From Steroidobacter agaridevorans (GTDB lineage Bacteria > Pseudomonadota > Gammaproteobacteria > Steroidobacterales > Steroidobacteraceae): a stretch of DNA of 64,000 nt. The translations under genes were made by a program, and so were the position numbers. This document shows, piece after piece, positions 8,371 through 15,793 of the stretch. Numbering within the stretch: position 1 is the first letter of the stretch; each line of letters starts with the position of its first letter. The stretch is taken from positions 250,472 to 314,471 of the forward strand of contig NZ_BLJO01000001.1 of NCBI RefSeq assembly GCF_009932555.1, read 5' to 3'. The notes below the pieces were generated by a model. It was not told the DNA's origin and did no database searches. It saw only the letters and a list, made by a program, of their open reading frames with translations.

Positions 8371-9597
8371 TCAAGCTTCCGCCAACGCGGCCTCGAGCTT
8401 GCGAGGCGCGGTCTCGCGTAGAAACAAACTGACCACGACGCCGGCGCACAGACCGATCAGCGCCATCGTGAGCACGTGCTGGATTCCGTAGGTCTGCGCG
8501 ACATTGCCGGCGATTGCGGGCGCAATGCCGCCGCCGAAGATTTCACCTGTGCCGATGATGACGCCGGCGGTCGAAGAGATGAGTCCGCGAGGCGCCGCTT
8601 CGGCTGCGATCGGTCCCGTGATCAATCCCAGCAAACCGAAACAGAAGAAACAGCAGACGAACAGCAGCGCAAACAACAGCGCCGGATTCGGACCGACGTG
8701 CATGAAGGCGTACAGGAACGCGGCGCCCAGGACGAAGCCGCCGACAGCGACGAGCTTCCTTCCAAGCAGATCCGACGCACCGGGCAACACGACCTGACCG
8801 AGGAAACCGCCGAAGCCGATGGCCGACGTTACAAAGCCCATCTGCACCGTCGTGAGCTTCAGGTAGTCGACCAGGTAGTTCGGCACCATGGCGCTCAACA
8901 CGAAGATGCCGCTCATCGCGCACATCAGCGCGATCATGCCGAGCTTCACGTTCGGATGTTTCAGCAGATCGCCGAGCGGCGCACGCTCCGCTTTTGCATT
9001 CGCGCCGACAGTCGCCGGCTCACGAATCGTGCGCCACATCAGCAAGCCAAGAATCAAGCCGGGAATCGCGACCAGCACGAACACCCAGCGCCAATTCACG
9101 ACTTGCAGCAGTTGCGTGGCGATGATGGGACCGAGCGCCAGACCCAGCAGCGGAAACGCGCTCTGCTGTACACCGAGATTGAAACCACGACGCTTCGGCA
9201 ACGAGGCGTCGGCGGTCGCGGCGAAGCTGGTGGGACAGAACGATCCTTCCGTGATGCCCATCAGCGCGCGAATGAAGATCAAGCTGGTCAGGCCCTGCGC
9301 GAAGCCGCTCATGCCCGACAGCAACGAGAAGCCGATGATGGCGGGCACCAGGATCTTGCGACGACCGAGCCGATCGGAGAGACCGCCGGCCACGATTGCA
9401 AACACACCCCACGCCAGCCCGAGCGCGCCGATCAGATTGCCGAGCGCCTGATAGTCCAGGCCGAGATCCTGCATCATCGATGGAAACAACGGCGCGATGA
9501 TCCATCGATCCAGTCCCACCAGGCCGAACGCCAGCGTCAGCAGCGTGACGGCCTTCCATTCATACGACGTGTCCCACTGCCCTTGCGAATTGGTCAT
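8371..9597 (-). CDS. Major facilitator superfamily transporter
   Basis: A 408-residue inner-membrane protein with about 12 hydrophobic segments. The loop 2-3 signature GGLSDRLGRRK and the corresponding second-half segment (GASDLLGRKLVAVGG) mark the major facilitator fold. The N-terminal GLVGLDRWIIAPLFPSM is like anion/organic-acid or sugar-acid transporters. It precedes a TBDT and a GH3 beta-glucosidase gene, so it may import the product released in the periplasm; the actual substrate cannot be read from the sequence. Confidence 0.85.
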   Translation of the reverse strand: MTNSQGQWDTSYEWKAVTLLTLAFGLVGLDRWIIAPLFPSMMQDLGLDYQALGNLIGALGLAWGVFAIVAGGLSDRLGRRKILVPAIIGFSLLSGMSGFAQGLTSLIFIRALMGITEGSFCPTSFAATADASLPKRRGFNLGVQQSAFPLLGLALGPIIATQLLQVVNWRWVFVLVAIPGLILGLLMWRTIREPATVGANAKAERAPLGDLLKHPNVKLGMIALMCAMSGIFVLSAMVPNYLVDYLKLTTVQMGFVTSAIGFGGFLGQVVLPGASDLLGRKLVAVGGFVLGAAFLYAFMHVGPNPALLFALLFVCCFFCFGLLGLITGPIAAEAAPRGLISSTAGVIIGTGEIFGGGIAPAIAGNVAQTYGIQHVLTMALIGLCAGVVVSLFLRETAPRKLEAALAEA

Positions 9598-9687
9598 CGC
9601 GCATCCCCCGAAAGCTGTTGTATGGAGGCGGCATGACCTTGCGCCGCCCTTATGTCATTGGTCGCCGGCGCCCATCTGCGATGAGCG

Positions 9688-10086
9688 TTACTCGAACGTG
9701 CCGCCCCACTTCCAACCGTCGGCGGGCCGCTCGATCTGGTTCAGACGGATTTTGTGATCGGTCTCCTGCCGGCCCGGAGCGCCGGTGATGATCACGACAT
9801 CGCCGGGCTTCAGCGACTCACGCGAGGCCTGGCCATCTTTGGCCAGCGCGCCGGCCGCGGCCCATTCGACGGCGTAGCGCACGTCCTTGCCGTCCGGTCC
9901 GGGCGCCAGCACGATGATCATCGAGTGCGGATTGCGGAACATGAACTGCACCACCTTGCCCTTGATGGTGACGGACTTGTCGATGTAGTACGTCGCCGGG
10001 AAGGAGTGATGCGCCAGCGAAGGCACGGCGGCCGAGAGCAAGGCGGCGGCGACACAGCCGCTCACAATGCGTGAGATCGAACCCAT
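9688..10086 (-). CDS. DUF6152 family periplasmic protein
   Basis: A 132-residue protein with a Sec signal peptide cleaved just before HHSFPATYYIDKS, the DUF6152 hallmark. The mature part is a small beta-rich domain with FRNPHSMIIVLAPGPDG and LKPGDVVIITGAPGR, matching segments of the paralog at 1159-1572. Function unknown. It is the first gene of the minus-strand operon and has a good GAGGAAA Shine-Dalgarno sequence upstream of its ATG. Confidence 0.75.
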   Translation of the reverse strand: MGSISRIVSGCVAAALLSAAVPSLAHHSFPATYYIDKSVTIKGKVVQFMFRNPHSMIIVLAPGPDGKDVRYAVEWAAAGALAKDGQASRESLKPGDVVIITGAPGRQETDHKIRLNQIERPADGWKWGGTFE

Positions 10087-10219
10087 GGTGTTTCCTCTTC
10101 GAAGCGATCTGCTTGAAGCGTTAAACGAAACACTCGGGGCCGTGTCGACAATTCTTGTCCGGGCGCGGACCGGTGCAACGTATTAACTCCAGGCAATCAC
10201 GCCCTACCCGGAGATCCCG
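10087..10219. promoter_or_regulatory. Divergent promoter region
   Basis: This 133-bp gap separates the minus-strand DUF6152-to-cytochrome operon from the plus-strand NTF2-like gene, so promoters for both must lie here or just outside it. I could not assign convincing -35/-10 boxes. A CGGAG Shine-Dalgarno sequence lies just before the plus-strand ATG. Confidence 0.45.
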
Positions 10220-10663
10220 ATGAAATATTTGATCGCAGGCGCGGCGGGCCTGCTGCTGGCCGCCAGCGTCGGCCTGGCCGGCGGCGCCAACGACCTGCCC
10301 GCCAACAAGGCGCTGGTGGAGCAGTTCTTCCGTGCCGTCGAATCGCGCGACAAGCAGACCGTGACCAGGATCGTGCGCGAGGACTACATCCAGCACATGC
10401 CGAATATTCCGTCCGGGCGGGCGGCGATCCTCAATTACATCGACATGATGACGCCCAAGGGCAAAGGCGCGATGCCGAAGTTCGCCCGGGTCGTCGCCGA
10501 GGGCGACCTGGTCGTCGTGCACTTTCGCCGGGAAGATCCCAACGGCCCGGTCGCGACCATGGAAATCTTCCGGATCCAGGACGGCCAGATCGCCGAGCAC
10601 TGGGCGGTGACCGAGGCCATTCCGCCGGAGGAGAAATCTCGCAACAAGAACGGCATGATCTGA
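10220..10663 (+). CDS. Secreted NTF2/SnoaL-like protein
   Basis: A 147-residue protein with a signal peptide (MKYLIAGAAGLLLAASVGLAG) followed by one NTF2/SnoaL-like domain: ALVEQFFRAVESRD, EDYIQHMPNIPSGRAAIL, VHFRREDPNGPVATMEIFRIQDGQIAEHWAV. The YIQHMP and AEHWAV segments are typical of the pocket residues in SnoaL-like aldol-cyclase/hydrolase-like proteins, often annotated as predicted ester cyclases. The specific reaction is unknown. It stands alone on the plus strand between two minus-strand operons and ends six bases before a perfect hairpin terminator. Confidence 0.75.
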   Translation: MKYLIAGAAGLLLAASVGLAGGANDLPANKALVEQFFRAVESRDKQTVTRIVREDYIQHMPNIPSGRAAILNYIDMMTPKGKGAMPKFARVVAEGDLVVVHFRREDPNGPVATMEIFRIQDGQIAEHWAVTEAIPPEEKSRNKNGMI

Positions 10664-10668
10664 ATGCA

Positions 10669-10698
10669 TCACGGGGCAGCGCCGTCGCTGCCCCGTGA
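10669..10698. terminator. Perfect 13-bp hairpin between convergent genes
   Basis: Arms 10669-10681 and 10686-10698 are exact reverse complements around a CCGT loop. It lies between the stops of two convergent genes (10663 plus, 10707 minus), so it can serve both strands. Neither side has a strong T-tract, so it may need other factors for full termination. Confidence 0.75.
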
Positions 10699-10706
10699 CC
10701 TGTCGA

Positions 10707-12299
10707 TCAATAACGATTGCTGACGATGGGACAACCCGGGAAGTAGTTGCCTTTCGCAAGCTCGGCCGCGCACCGCTCGCGGGCCCGCTGCACACCGCCC
10801 TTCACCATCTCGATCACCTCTGCGGGCTTCATGATGCCCATGTGGACGGTCGAGAGCGTTTCCACATCGAGCTTGTAGTGCTCGACAGTGTCCATGTAGT
10901 TGTCGCCCCAGAACTGATAGTCCTTCGCGGCCGTGGCCATGTCGCCTTCCACGAACACCTTGGACGCCGGCACATACGCGAACACCGCGTCGGCCATGTG
11001 CGTGTTGGCTCGCGCCCAATACAAATCGACGGTCGCCTTCGAATCCGACATGCGCAGGTGATCGTCGAAGCCGCGGAACTTGAACGGCTTGCGGTTCTTC
11101 TCCAGCGCATCCGGATAATCCGGCGCACGCCGCTCGGCCATCTCACGAAAGATGCCCTCGTTGCCAAAGCGGGAAACGACGGTGAGGCCTTCGGCAATGC
11201 CGACGCGGAATCCCGCCGTGTGATCGAAGTGATGATGCGAAGGAATATATTCGGTGAGCGGCTTGCCCGGCACCAGGGTGCGCGCCTTGTCGATCGCCGC
11301 CTTGGCTGCGGCGTGGCTGCCGCCGAGCTCATAGATCGCGAGATGATCGGCGAACTCGAACACGGTATTGCCATAGGGGGTCAGACGCCATACACCAGGG
11401 GCGACCTGCGTCGCTTCGGATGTGACGACGGGATCCGCATCGGATGCGGAGCGCAGAGCCTCCGGCGCTGCGAGATCGGCGATCTGGGTGTCGACCACAT
11501 AGTCATCGACATACATCTTGAAGTAGTCGACGTTGCGCCAGTCGATGCGCGTCACGTAACCCAGCGGCATCTTCAGGCCGCCATACGGCGCGTAGCCGCT
11601 GAGGTGCGTCGTGAGCGTCACCTGGCCGAGATTGCTGTGCGGATTTTTCCAGCGCACCCAGGTCGGCAGCTTGGAACGGTTGTCGATGGCGAAGCTCAGC
11701 TTGTCACCCTGCTTCAGGGTGAGATCGAGCACGGTGAGATCGCCTTCCTTACGCGGCGCGCTGAGTTGGTTGGCCGGGTCGAGGGCCGCACGCACCAACG
11801 CCACCGGATTGTTCAACATCCACATGCGGCGCATGTGCACGCCATCGATATGCAGCGGGCTTTCGATCCACTTGCGCGAGCGGACGAACTGGCCCTCGCG
11901 CCCGGTCTCGTAACCGATGTCGCCGTCGAGCACCAGATTGGACTGTGCATAGGCATGGCCGAAGATTGCCGCGAACGGGAACAGGAAATTGCGCCGTTCC
12001 AGCTGCTGGAAGCGGCCGTGCTCCAGGTCGTAGACACGCTTGAGATCGTTCGCTGCCTGATACTTCTGCGGCGCCTCGGGCGAGCCGCTGATATTGCCGC
12101 CGCCGAACATATAGGCGTACTGGCCATAGCCGGACAGTGTGATGTTTTTAACCGAGCGCACCCTGTCGAGTCCACCCAACGCTTCGGCCGCGGCCGTCAC
12201 GATTGCCTTGTCGTCGCTCGATGCCCGCGCCTGCAGCGCCCCGAGTGTCAGCGCGCCCGAGAGCAGCGTCGCGAGCACATGAACCAATCGACTTCTCAT
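10707..12299 (-). CDS. Secreted metallo-beta-lactamase-fold hydrolase with long N-terminal domain
   Basis: About 530 residues from the ATG giving MRSRLVHVLA, chosen because it follows a GGGGGAA Shine-Dalgarno sequence and begins a signal peptide; the open frame extends far upstream but antisense-like. The N-terminal half (to about residue 270) is a beta-rich region of unknown function (RVRSVKNITLSGYGQYAYMF). The C-terminal half is a metallo-beta-lactamase fold with the motif SHHHFDHTAGF (H-x-H-x-D-H-like) and later YVPASKVFVEGD and VHMGIMKP. It is the last gene of the hydroquinone supercluster, 14 bp after the Dabb gene. It could hydrolyse an ester, lactone or thioester of the substrate; no direct evidence fixes this. 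Confidence 0.75.
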   Translation of the reverse strand: MRSRLVHVLATLLSGALTLGALQARASSDDKAIVTAAAEALGGLDRVRSVKNITLSGYGQYAYMFGGGNISGSPEAPQKYQAANDLKRVYDLEHGRFQQLERRNFLFPFAAIFGHAYAQSNLVLDGDIGYETGREGQFVRSRKWIESPLHIDGVHMRRMWMLNNPVALVRAALDPANQLSAPRKEGDLTVLDLTLKQGDKLSFAIDNRSKLPTWVRWKNPHSNLGQVTLTTHLSGYAPYGGLKMPLGYVTRIDWRNVDYFKMYVDDYVVDTQIADLAAPEALRSASDADPVVTSEATQVAPGVWRLTPYGNTVFEFADHLAIYELGGSHAAAKAAIDKARTLVPGKPLTEYIPSHHHFDHTAGFRVGIAEGLTVVSRFGNEGIFREMAERRAPDYPDALEKNRKPFKFRGFDDHLRMSDSKATVDLYWARANTHMADAVFAYVPASKVFVEGDMATAAKDYQFWGDNYMDTVEHYKLDVETLSTVHMGIMKPAEVIEMVKGGVQRARERCAAELAKGNYFPGCPIVSNRY

Positions 12300-12313
12300 T
12301 GTTCCCCCGAATG

Positions 12314-12661
12314 TCATGCGTCCAATGTCATGCCGGTTTCGTAATCGACCACGCGGCGCTCGACGCGCAGCGGCCCGATCAAACGTTTGAGCTGCTCGTG
12401 CAGCGGATGGGTTTCGTAGGCCTGCAGCGCCGCCCAGCTGTCGAACTCGCAGTACAGAACCAGGTCGGCCGAATCGGAGACCTGCGACTGATCGCGCCCC
12501 AGCTCGACCCGCTGCAGACCATGAATGCCGTTGCGCATGGCTTCGATGGCCCGCGCGATCGATGCCAATTGCTCGGCGCGCTCGCCATTCTCGGCGGCTC
12601 GCAAGCGCCACATCACCAGGTGCTTTACCATCGCGGAACTCTGTTCGTACTTTGTCTTCAT
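12314..12661 (-). CDS. Dabb (stress-responsive A/B barrel) domain protein
   Basis: A 115-residue protein with a dimeric alpha/beta-barrel (Dabb) domain: VKHLVMWRLR, INGLQ-like GIHGLQRVELGRD, DLVLYCEFDSWAALQAYETHPLHEQL. The ATG at 12661 overlaps the CobT stop by ATGA, suggesting translational coupling; an internal ATG at 12631 (MVKHLVMW) gives the length usual for the family and is an alternative start. Dabb proteins include small cofactor-free cyclases, isomerases and mono-oxygenases. In a pathway with a reactive semialdehyde and maleylacetate, a tautomerase or isomerase role is possible but unproven. Confidence 0.75.
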   Translation of the reverse strand: MKTKYEQSSAMVKHLVMWRLRAAENGERAEQLASIARAIEAMRNGIHGLQRVELGRDQSQVSDSADLVLYCEFDSWAALQAYETHPLHEQLKRLIGPLRVERRVVDYETGMTLDA

Positions 12662-14433
12662 AGGCCGGCCTTCAGGCGTGCAACGAGCTGCCTCACCATG
12701 GCTTCGCCGAGTTCTTGGGGCTCGGTAACAGTAAACGCATTGGCATAGTAGGAACCGACATCGTGGCCGATGCCGATGGCCAGCAGCTCGATGCTCCCGT
12801 CGGTTTCCAACGATTCAATGACCGAGCGCAGGTGGCGGTCGAGGTAACCGAAATCGTTTGCTGACAGCGTGGCGTCGTCGAGCGGCGCGCCATCGGAGAT
12901 GACCATCAGGATTTTTCGGCGCTCGGGCCGGCGACGGAGCCGCTGGTGAGCCCAGAGCAGCGCCTCGCCGTCGACGTTCTCCTTGAGCAGGGATTCGTCG
13001 AGCATGGCGATGAGCTTGCGGCGCGCGTGCCGCCATTGCACGTCGGCGGATTTGTAAATGATGTGATTCAGGTCGGTGAGGCGACCCGGGTTCGGTGGCC
13101 GGCGCTCGGCGATCCAGCGTTCGCGGCTGCGCCCGCCCCGCCAACGTTGAGTTGTGAAGCCGAGGATTTCTGTCGTGACTCCGCAGCGCTCGAGCACGGC
13201 GCCCAACTGCTCGGCACAGACGGATGCGATGACGATGGGCAGTCCTCGCATCGAGCCAGAGTTGTCGATCAGGATCGTGACGGCGGTTTCGGGCCAGTCG
13301 GTGTCGGTTTCCTGTTTGAATAACAACGGCAGTAATGGATCGCAGACCACGCGAGCGAGCCGGCCGGCGTCGAGCAGCCCTTCTTCACAATCGAAGGTCC
13401 AGGATCGGCGTTGGCGTGAGAGCAGGTAGCGTTGCAGGCGATGGGCCCAGCGGCTGATGTTTCCGCGCGATGCTGCTGACAGATCTTCGAACCGATGCGT
13501 CAGTTCCCGACGCTTCGCGTCGTCGATCAGGGACGATGCATCGACGACGGCATCGAACTCTCGGGTGAAGACGCGATAGCCGGCCTCGCCTGCTTCACTG
13601 CCCGTTGCTCTTGGCACGATCCGGCCGCGAGGTTCATTGCTGATTCGACGCAGGATGTCGACGTGCAGGGCCTCGGCTTGCACTACCGCCGACTCGGGGA
13701 ACTGCGGTCGCTGCGCTTCTTCGTTCGCGTCGGATCGTCCGCTCGGCTCCGGCTGCGCCGCCGCTTCGGCCTCGCTCCGCTCGCCGCGCGCCATCTCCTC
13801 CGCGAACCTCGCCGCCTCAATCCCAAACGCTCGCTGGTCATGCAGCAGTTTCGCCAGCCGCGACAGCGCCAAACTCACCGACCGTTCATCGTGAGAATGC
13901 GGCGGCAACCTTTGATCGAAGCAGCTCGTCGCCGCCTCGATTAATGCTTGCTGCGTACTCTCCGACTGCTGCGCTCGATGAGGCTGCGCCTCCGAGCCTT
14001 GTTCGAAGCAGTTCCTCGCAGCCTCGATCAATGCGTGCTGCGTACTATCCGATTGCTGCGCTCGATATAGCGCGGCGAGGTTCGCGCGCGCGCCTGGAAA
14101 TAGCCGCATGCCGAGCGCCTCGACTCGACACTGCTCGAGCGCATCATACAACGGCGCGGCAGCGCCGGCGGGGCGCAGCTCCGCGTGGAGCGCGGGGTCG
14201 CTGAATCTCAATCGGAAGGCGTGCGCATCGACGCGGCCGCGCCAGATGGCAAGCGTCGAAGAATCGCTCGGCAGCTGTCGGATTGCGCCAATGAGCGCCG
14301 CCGCTCCCGGCGGATCAGCAGCATCGCTGATCGCCTTCAGCGTCGTCAAAGACGCTTGCTTGAGCCGCCCGAGCCTCTCCTCCTCGCCAACGTCGGTGCG
14401 GCTATCCAGAGCGGCGGCCGACGCAATCATCAC
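12658..14433 (-). CDS. cobT: CobT-type cobaltochelatase subunit (VWA domain)
   Basis: A 591-residue protein. The N-terminal region resembles the CobT domain (for example HAFRLRFSDPALHAELRPAG), the middle is acidic/charged, and the C-terminal von Willebrand factor A domain has the MIDAS motif IDNSGSMRG plus SDGAPLDDATL. CobT partners with the AAA+ ATPase CobS and the large CobN in aerobic cobalt insertion into hydrogenobyrinate diamide. Here it is coupled to CobS by ATGA, but no CobN or other cobalamin gene is in the window. A 29-residue segment is tandemly duplicated (residues 124-152 and 153-181). Either this is the genome's normal CobT, or the CobS/CobT pair serves the adjacent hydroquinone dioxygenase as a metallocentre chaperone, as AAA+/VWA pairs do elsewhere (NorQ/NorD, CbbQ/CbbO). 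Confidence 0.85.
   Translation of the reverse strand: MMIASAAALDSRTDVGEEERLGRLKQASLTTLKAISDAADPPGAAALIGAIRQLPSDSSTLAIWRGRVDAHAFRLRFSDPALHAELRPAGAAAPLYDALEQCRVEALGMRLFPGARANLAALYRAQQSDSTQHALIEAARNCFEQGSEAQPHRAQQSESTQQALIEAATSCFDQRLPPHSHDERSVSLALSRLAKLLHDQRAFGIEAARFAEEMARGERSEAEAAAQPEPSGRSDANEEAQRPQFPESAVVQAEALHVDILRRISNEPRGRIVPRATGSEAGEAGYRVFTREFDAVVDASSLIDDAKRRELTHRFEDLSAASRGNISRWAHRLQRYLLSRQRRSWTFDCEEGLLDAGRLARVVCDPLLPLLFKQETDTDWPETAVTILIDNSGSMRGLPIVIASVCAEQLGAVLERCGVTTEILGFTTQRWRGGRSRERWIAERRPPNPGRLTDLNHIIYKSADVQWRHARRKLIAMLDESLLKENVDGEALLWAHQRLRRRPERRKILMVISDGAPLDDATLSANDFGYLDRHLRSVIESLETDGSIELLAIGIGHDVGSYYANAFTVTEPQELGEAMVRQLVARLKAGL
13891..14064 (-). repeat. 87-bp tandem duplication inside cobT
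   Basis: Segments 13978-14064 and 13891-13977 encode two adjacent 29-residue blocks beginning RAQQSDSTQHALIEAA and RAQQSESTQQALIEAA. The match is strongest over the first 20 residues and decays after that, so the duplication is not very recent. It keeps the reading frame and lengthens the variable linker between the N-terminal and VWA domains. Confidence 0.85.
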
Positions 14434-15377
14434 GCCTCTCCGAAGCAGCGCTGATGCAGCTCCATCACCGCCACCCGCTCGGACTCATCGCATTTATTCA
14501 AGAAGCTCAACTCGAACGCGCGCCTGAGATCGCCGAAGATCACCGCATTCTCAGCCCACGAAAGCACCGCCCGCGGCGACATCACCGTCGAGATATCTCC
14601 TGCCACGAACGCATGTCGGATCAATCCAGCGAGCGTCACCATGGCCTCGATCGCCTGCGGCCACCTGTCCGCGAGAGCAGGCACCCGTGCACGCACAATG
14701 GCCATCTCCACGACCGGCTGCAGATAGTTCAACACCGCGACGATATGCCACCGATCCAGGTGCCCCTGGTTGATGAGCTGCGTGCCGTGATACAGCCCGC
14801 TCGCGTCCCCCAACCCAATCGTGTTCGACGTGGCGAACAGCCTGAAGCACGCATGCGGCGCAATGACCCGATTCTGATCGAGCAACGTCAGTGAGCCCTC
14901 CGCTTCCAGCACCCGCTGCAAGACGAACATCACATCCGGCCGCCCCGCGTCGTACTCATCGAAGATCAACGCGACGTTCCGGCGCAGCGCCCAGGGCAAG
15001 ATCCCTTCCTGAAACTCCGTCACCTGCCGGTGATCGCGAATGACGATGGCGTCGCGGCCGATCAGATCGATCCGGCTGACGTGCCCATCGAGGTTGATCC
15101 GAACGCACGGCCAGTTGAGCCGTGCCGCCACTTGCTCGATGTGCGTCGACTTGCCCGTGCCGTGATATCCCTGCACCAGCACACGCCGGTTGTGAACAAA
15201 GCCGGCGAGAATCGCCAGCGTCGTCTCCGGGTCGAAGCGGTAGGAAGTATCGACCGGCGGCACATGATCGTTGCGCCGACTGAACGCCGGCACGACGCCA
15301 TCACGGTCGATGCCAAACGCCGTCCGCAGCGACACCGTTGTATCCGGCAGCGCGAACAGTTCAGCATCGTCGCTCAT
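14430..15377 (-). CDS. cobS: CobS-type AAA+ ATPase of cobaltochelatase
   Basis: A 315-residue AAA+ ATPase. The Walker A motif GYHGTGKST is at about 70-78, followed by HIEQVAARLNWP. The Walker B region is VALIFDEYDAG (about 135-145), and DLIGRDAIVIRD and QVTEFQEGILPWAL lie between. This is close to canonical alphaproteobacterial CobS in length and motifs, so the ancestry is clear. CobS hydrolyses ATP to drive CobN-dependent cobalt insertion. It overlaps the Rieske gene (15374-15377) and cobT (14430-14433), so Rieske-CobS-CobT are translationally coupled. The absence of cobN nearby leaves open a role in assembling or reactivating another metal enzyme. Confidence 0.9.
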   Translation of the reverse strand: MSDDAELFALPDTTVSLRTAFGIDRDGVVPAFSRRNDHVPPVDTSYRFDPETTLAILAGFVHNRRVLVQGYHGTGKSTHIEQVAARLNWPCVRINLDGHVSRIDLIGRDAIVIRDHRQVTEFQEGILPWALRRNVALIFDEYDAGRPDVMFVLQRVLEAEGSLTLLDQNRVIAPHACFRLFATSNTIGLGDASGLYHGTQLINQGHLDRWHIVAVLNYLQPVVEMAIVRARVPALADRWPQAIEAMVTLAGLIRHAFVAGDISTVMSPRAVLSWAENAVIFGDLRRAFELSFLNKCDESERVAVMELHQRCFGEA

Positions 15378-15793
15378 CCCGCCACACCAATCCGCACGAC
15401 ACCGTCGACGACGGTCACAGGCACCGCTTCGAGGCTACGGTCTTTCGCCGGCCCATCCACGCACAGTCCGTCATGGAATCGAAACAAGGCGCAGTGATAC
15501 GCGCACATGAGATGCCGGTCCTCGGTAACGAGAAACTCGCCCGGACGAGAATTCAGCGGCAGCGAGAAATGGGGACACAGGTTCACGTATGCCCACGCCT
15601 CGCCGCCGCTGCGCAGGACGATCAGCCGTAACGCCTGCGCATCGACACCGAAGCCAACCTCGATGCACCCGCCATCCGGCACCGAATCGAGCGAACACAC
15701 TTCAGTGTCCGCTGCCGGGGCCTGCGGATGTGACTGCCAACTCACGCTCAGCGCGGGTAATGAGGAGGAATCTGCGCGTCCACATTGACCCAC
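15374..15793 (-). CDS. Rieske [2Fe-2S] ferredoxin-like protein
   Basis: Up to 139 residues. The Rieske cluster motifs are CPH (NLCPHFSLPLN) and CAYH (LMCAYHCALF), which give the two cysteines and two histidines that bind the [2Fe-2S] cluster. There is no signal peptide or catalytic domain, so it is a small soluble electron carrier. The start is uncertain: the GTG at 15793 would overlap the aldehyde dehydrogenase end by 46 bp, while a GTG at 15745 begins two bases after that stop and gives about 123 residues. It is coupled to cobS. In this cluster it may deliver electrons to an oxygenase or re-reduce oxidised iron in the hydroquinone dioxygenase, by analogy with the XylT ferredoxin that reactivates catechol dioxygenase. 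Confidence 0.8.
   Translation of the reverse strand: MGQCGRADSSSLPALSVSWQSHPQAPAADTEVCSLDSVPDGGCIEVGFGVDAQALRLIVLRSGGEAWAYVNLCPHFSLPLNSRPGEFLVTEDRHLMCAYHCALFRFHDGLCVDGPAKDRSLEAVPVTVVDGVVRIGVAG

Noticed and set aside
5803-8421. 872-codon open frame on the plus strand over the TBDT gene
   Set aside because: It is an antisense shadow of the receptor on the minus strand, common in GC-rich DNA; its translation shows no domain, and the receptor frame has clear motifs.
10707-12611. Long open frame extending the metallo-beta-lactamase gene upstream to 12611
   Set aside because: The extra N-terminal 100 residues are arginine/alanine-rich antisense-like sequence over the Dabb gene; a Shine-Dalgarno sequence and signal peptide support the ATG at 12299.
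12658-15377. A complete cobalamin biosynthesis locus
   Set aside because: Only CobS and CobT are present; no CobN or other corrin-ring gene is in the window.
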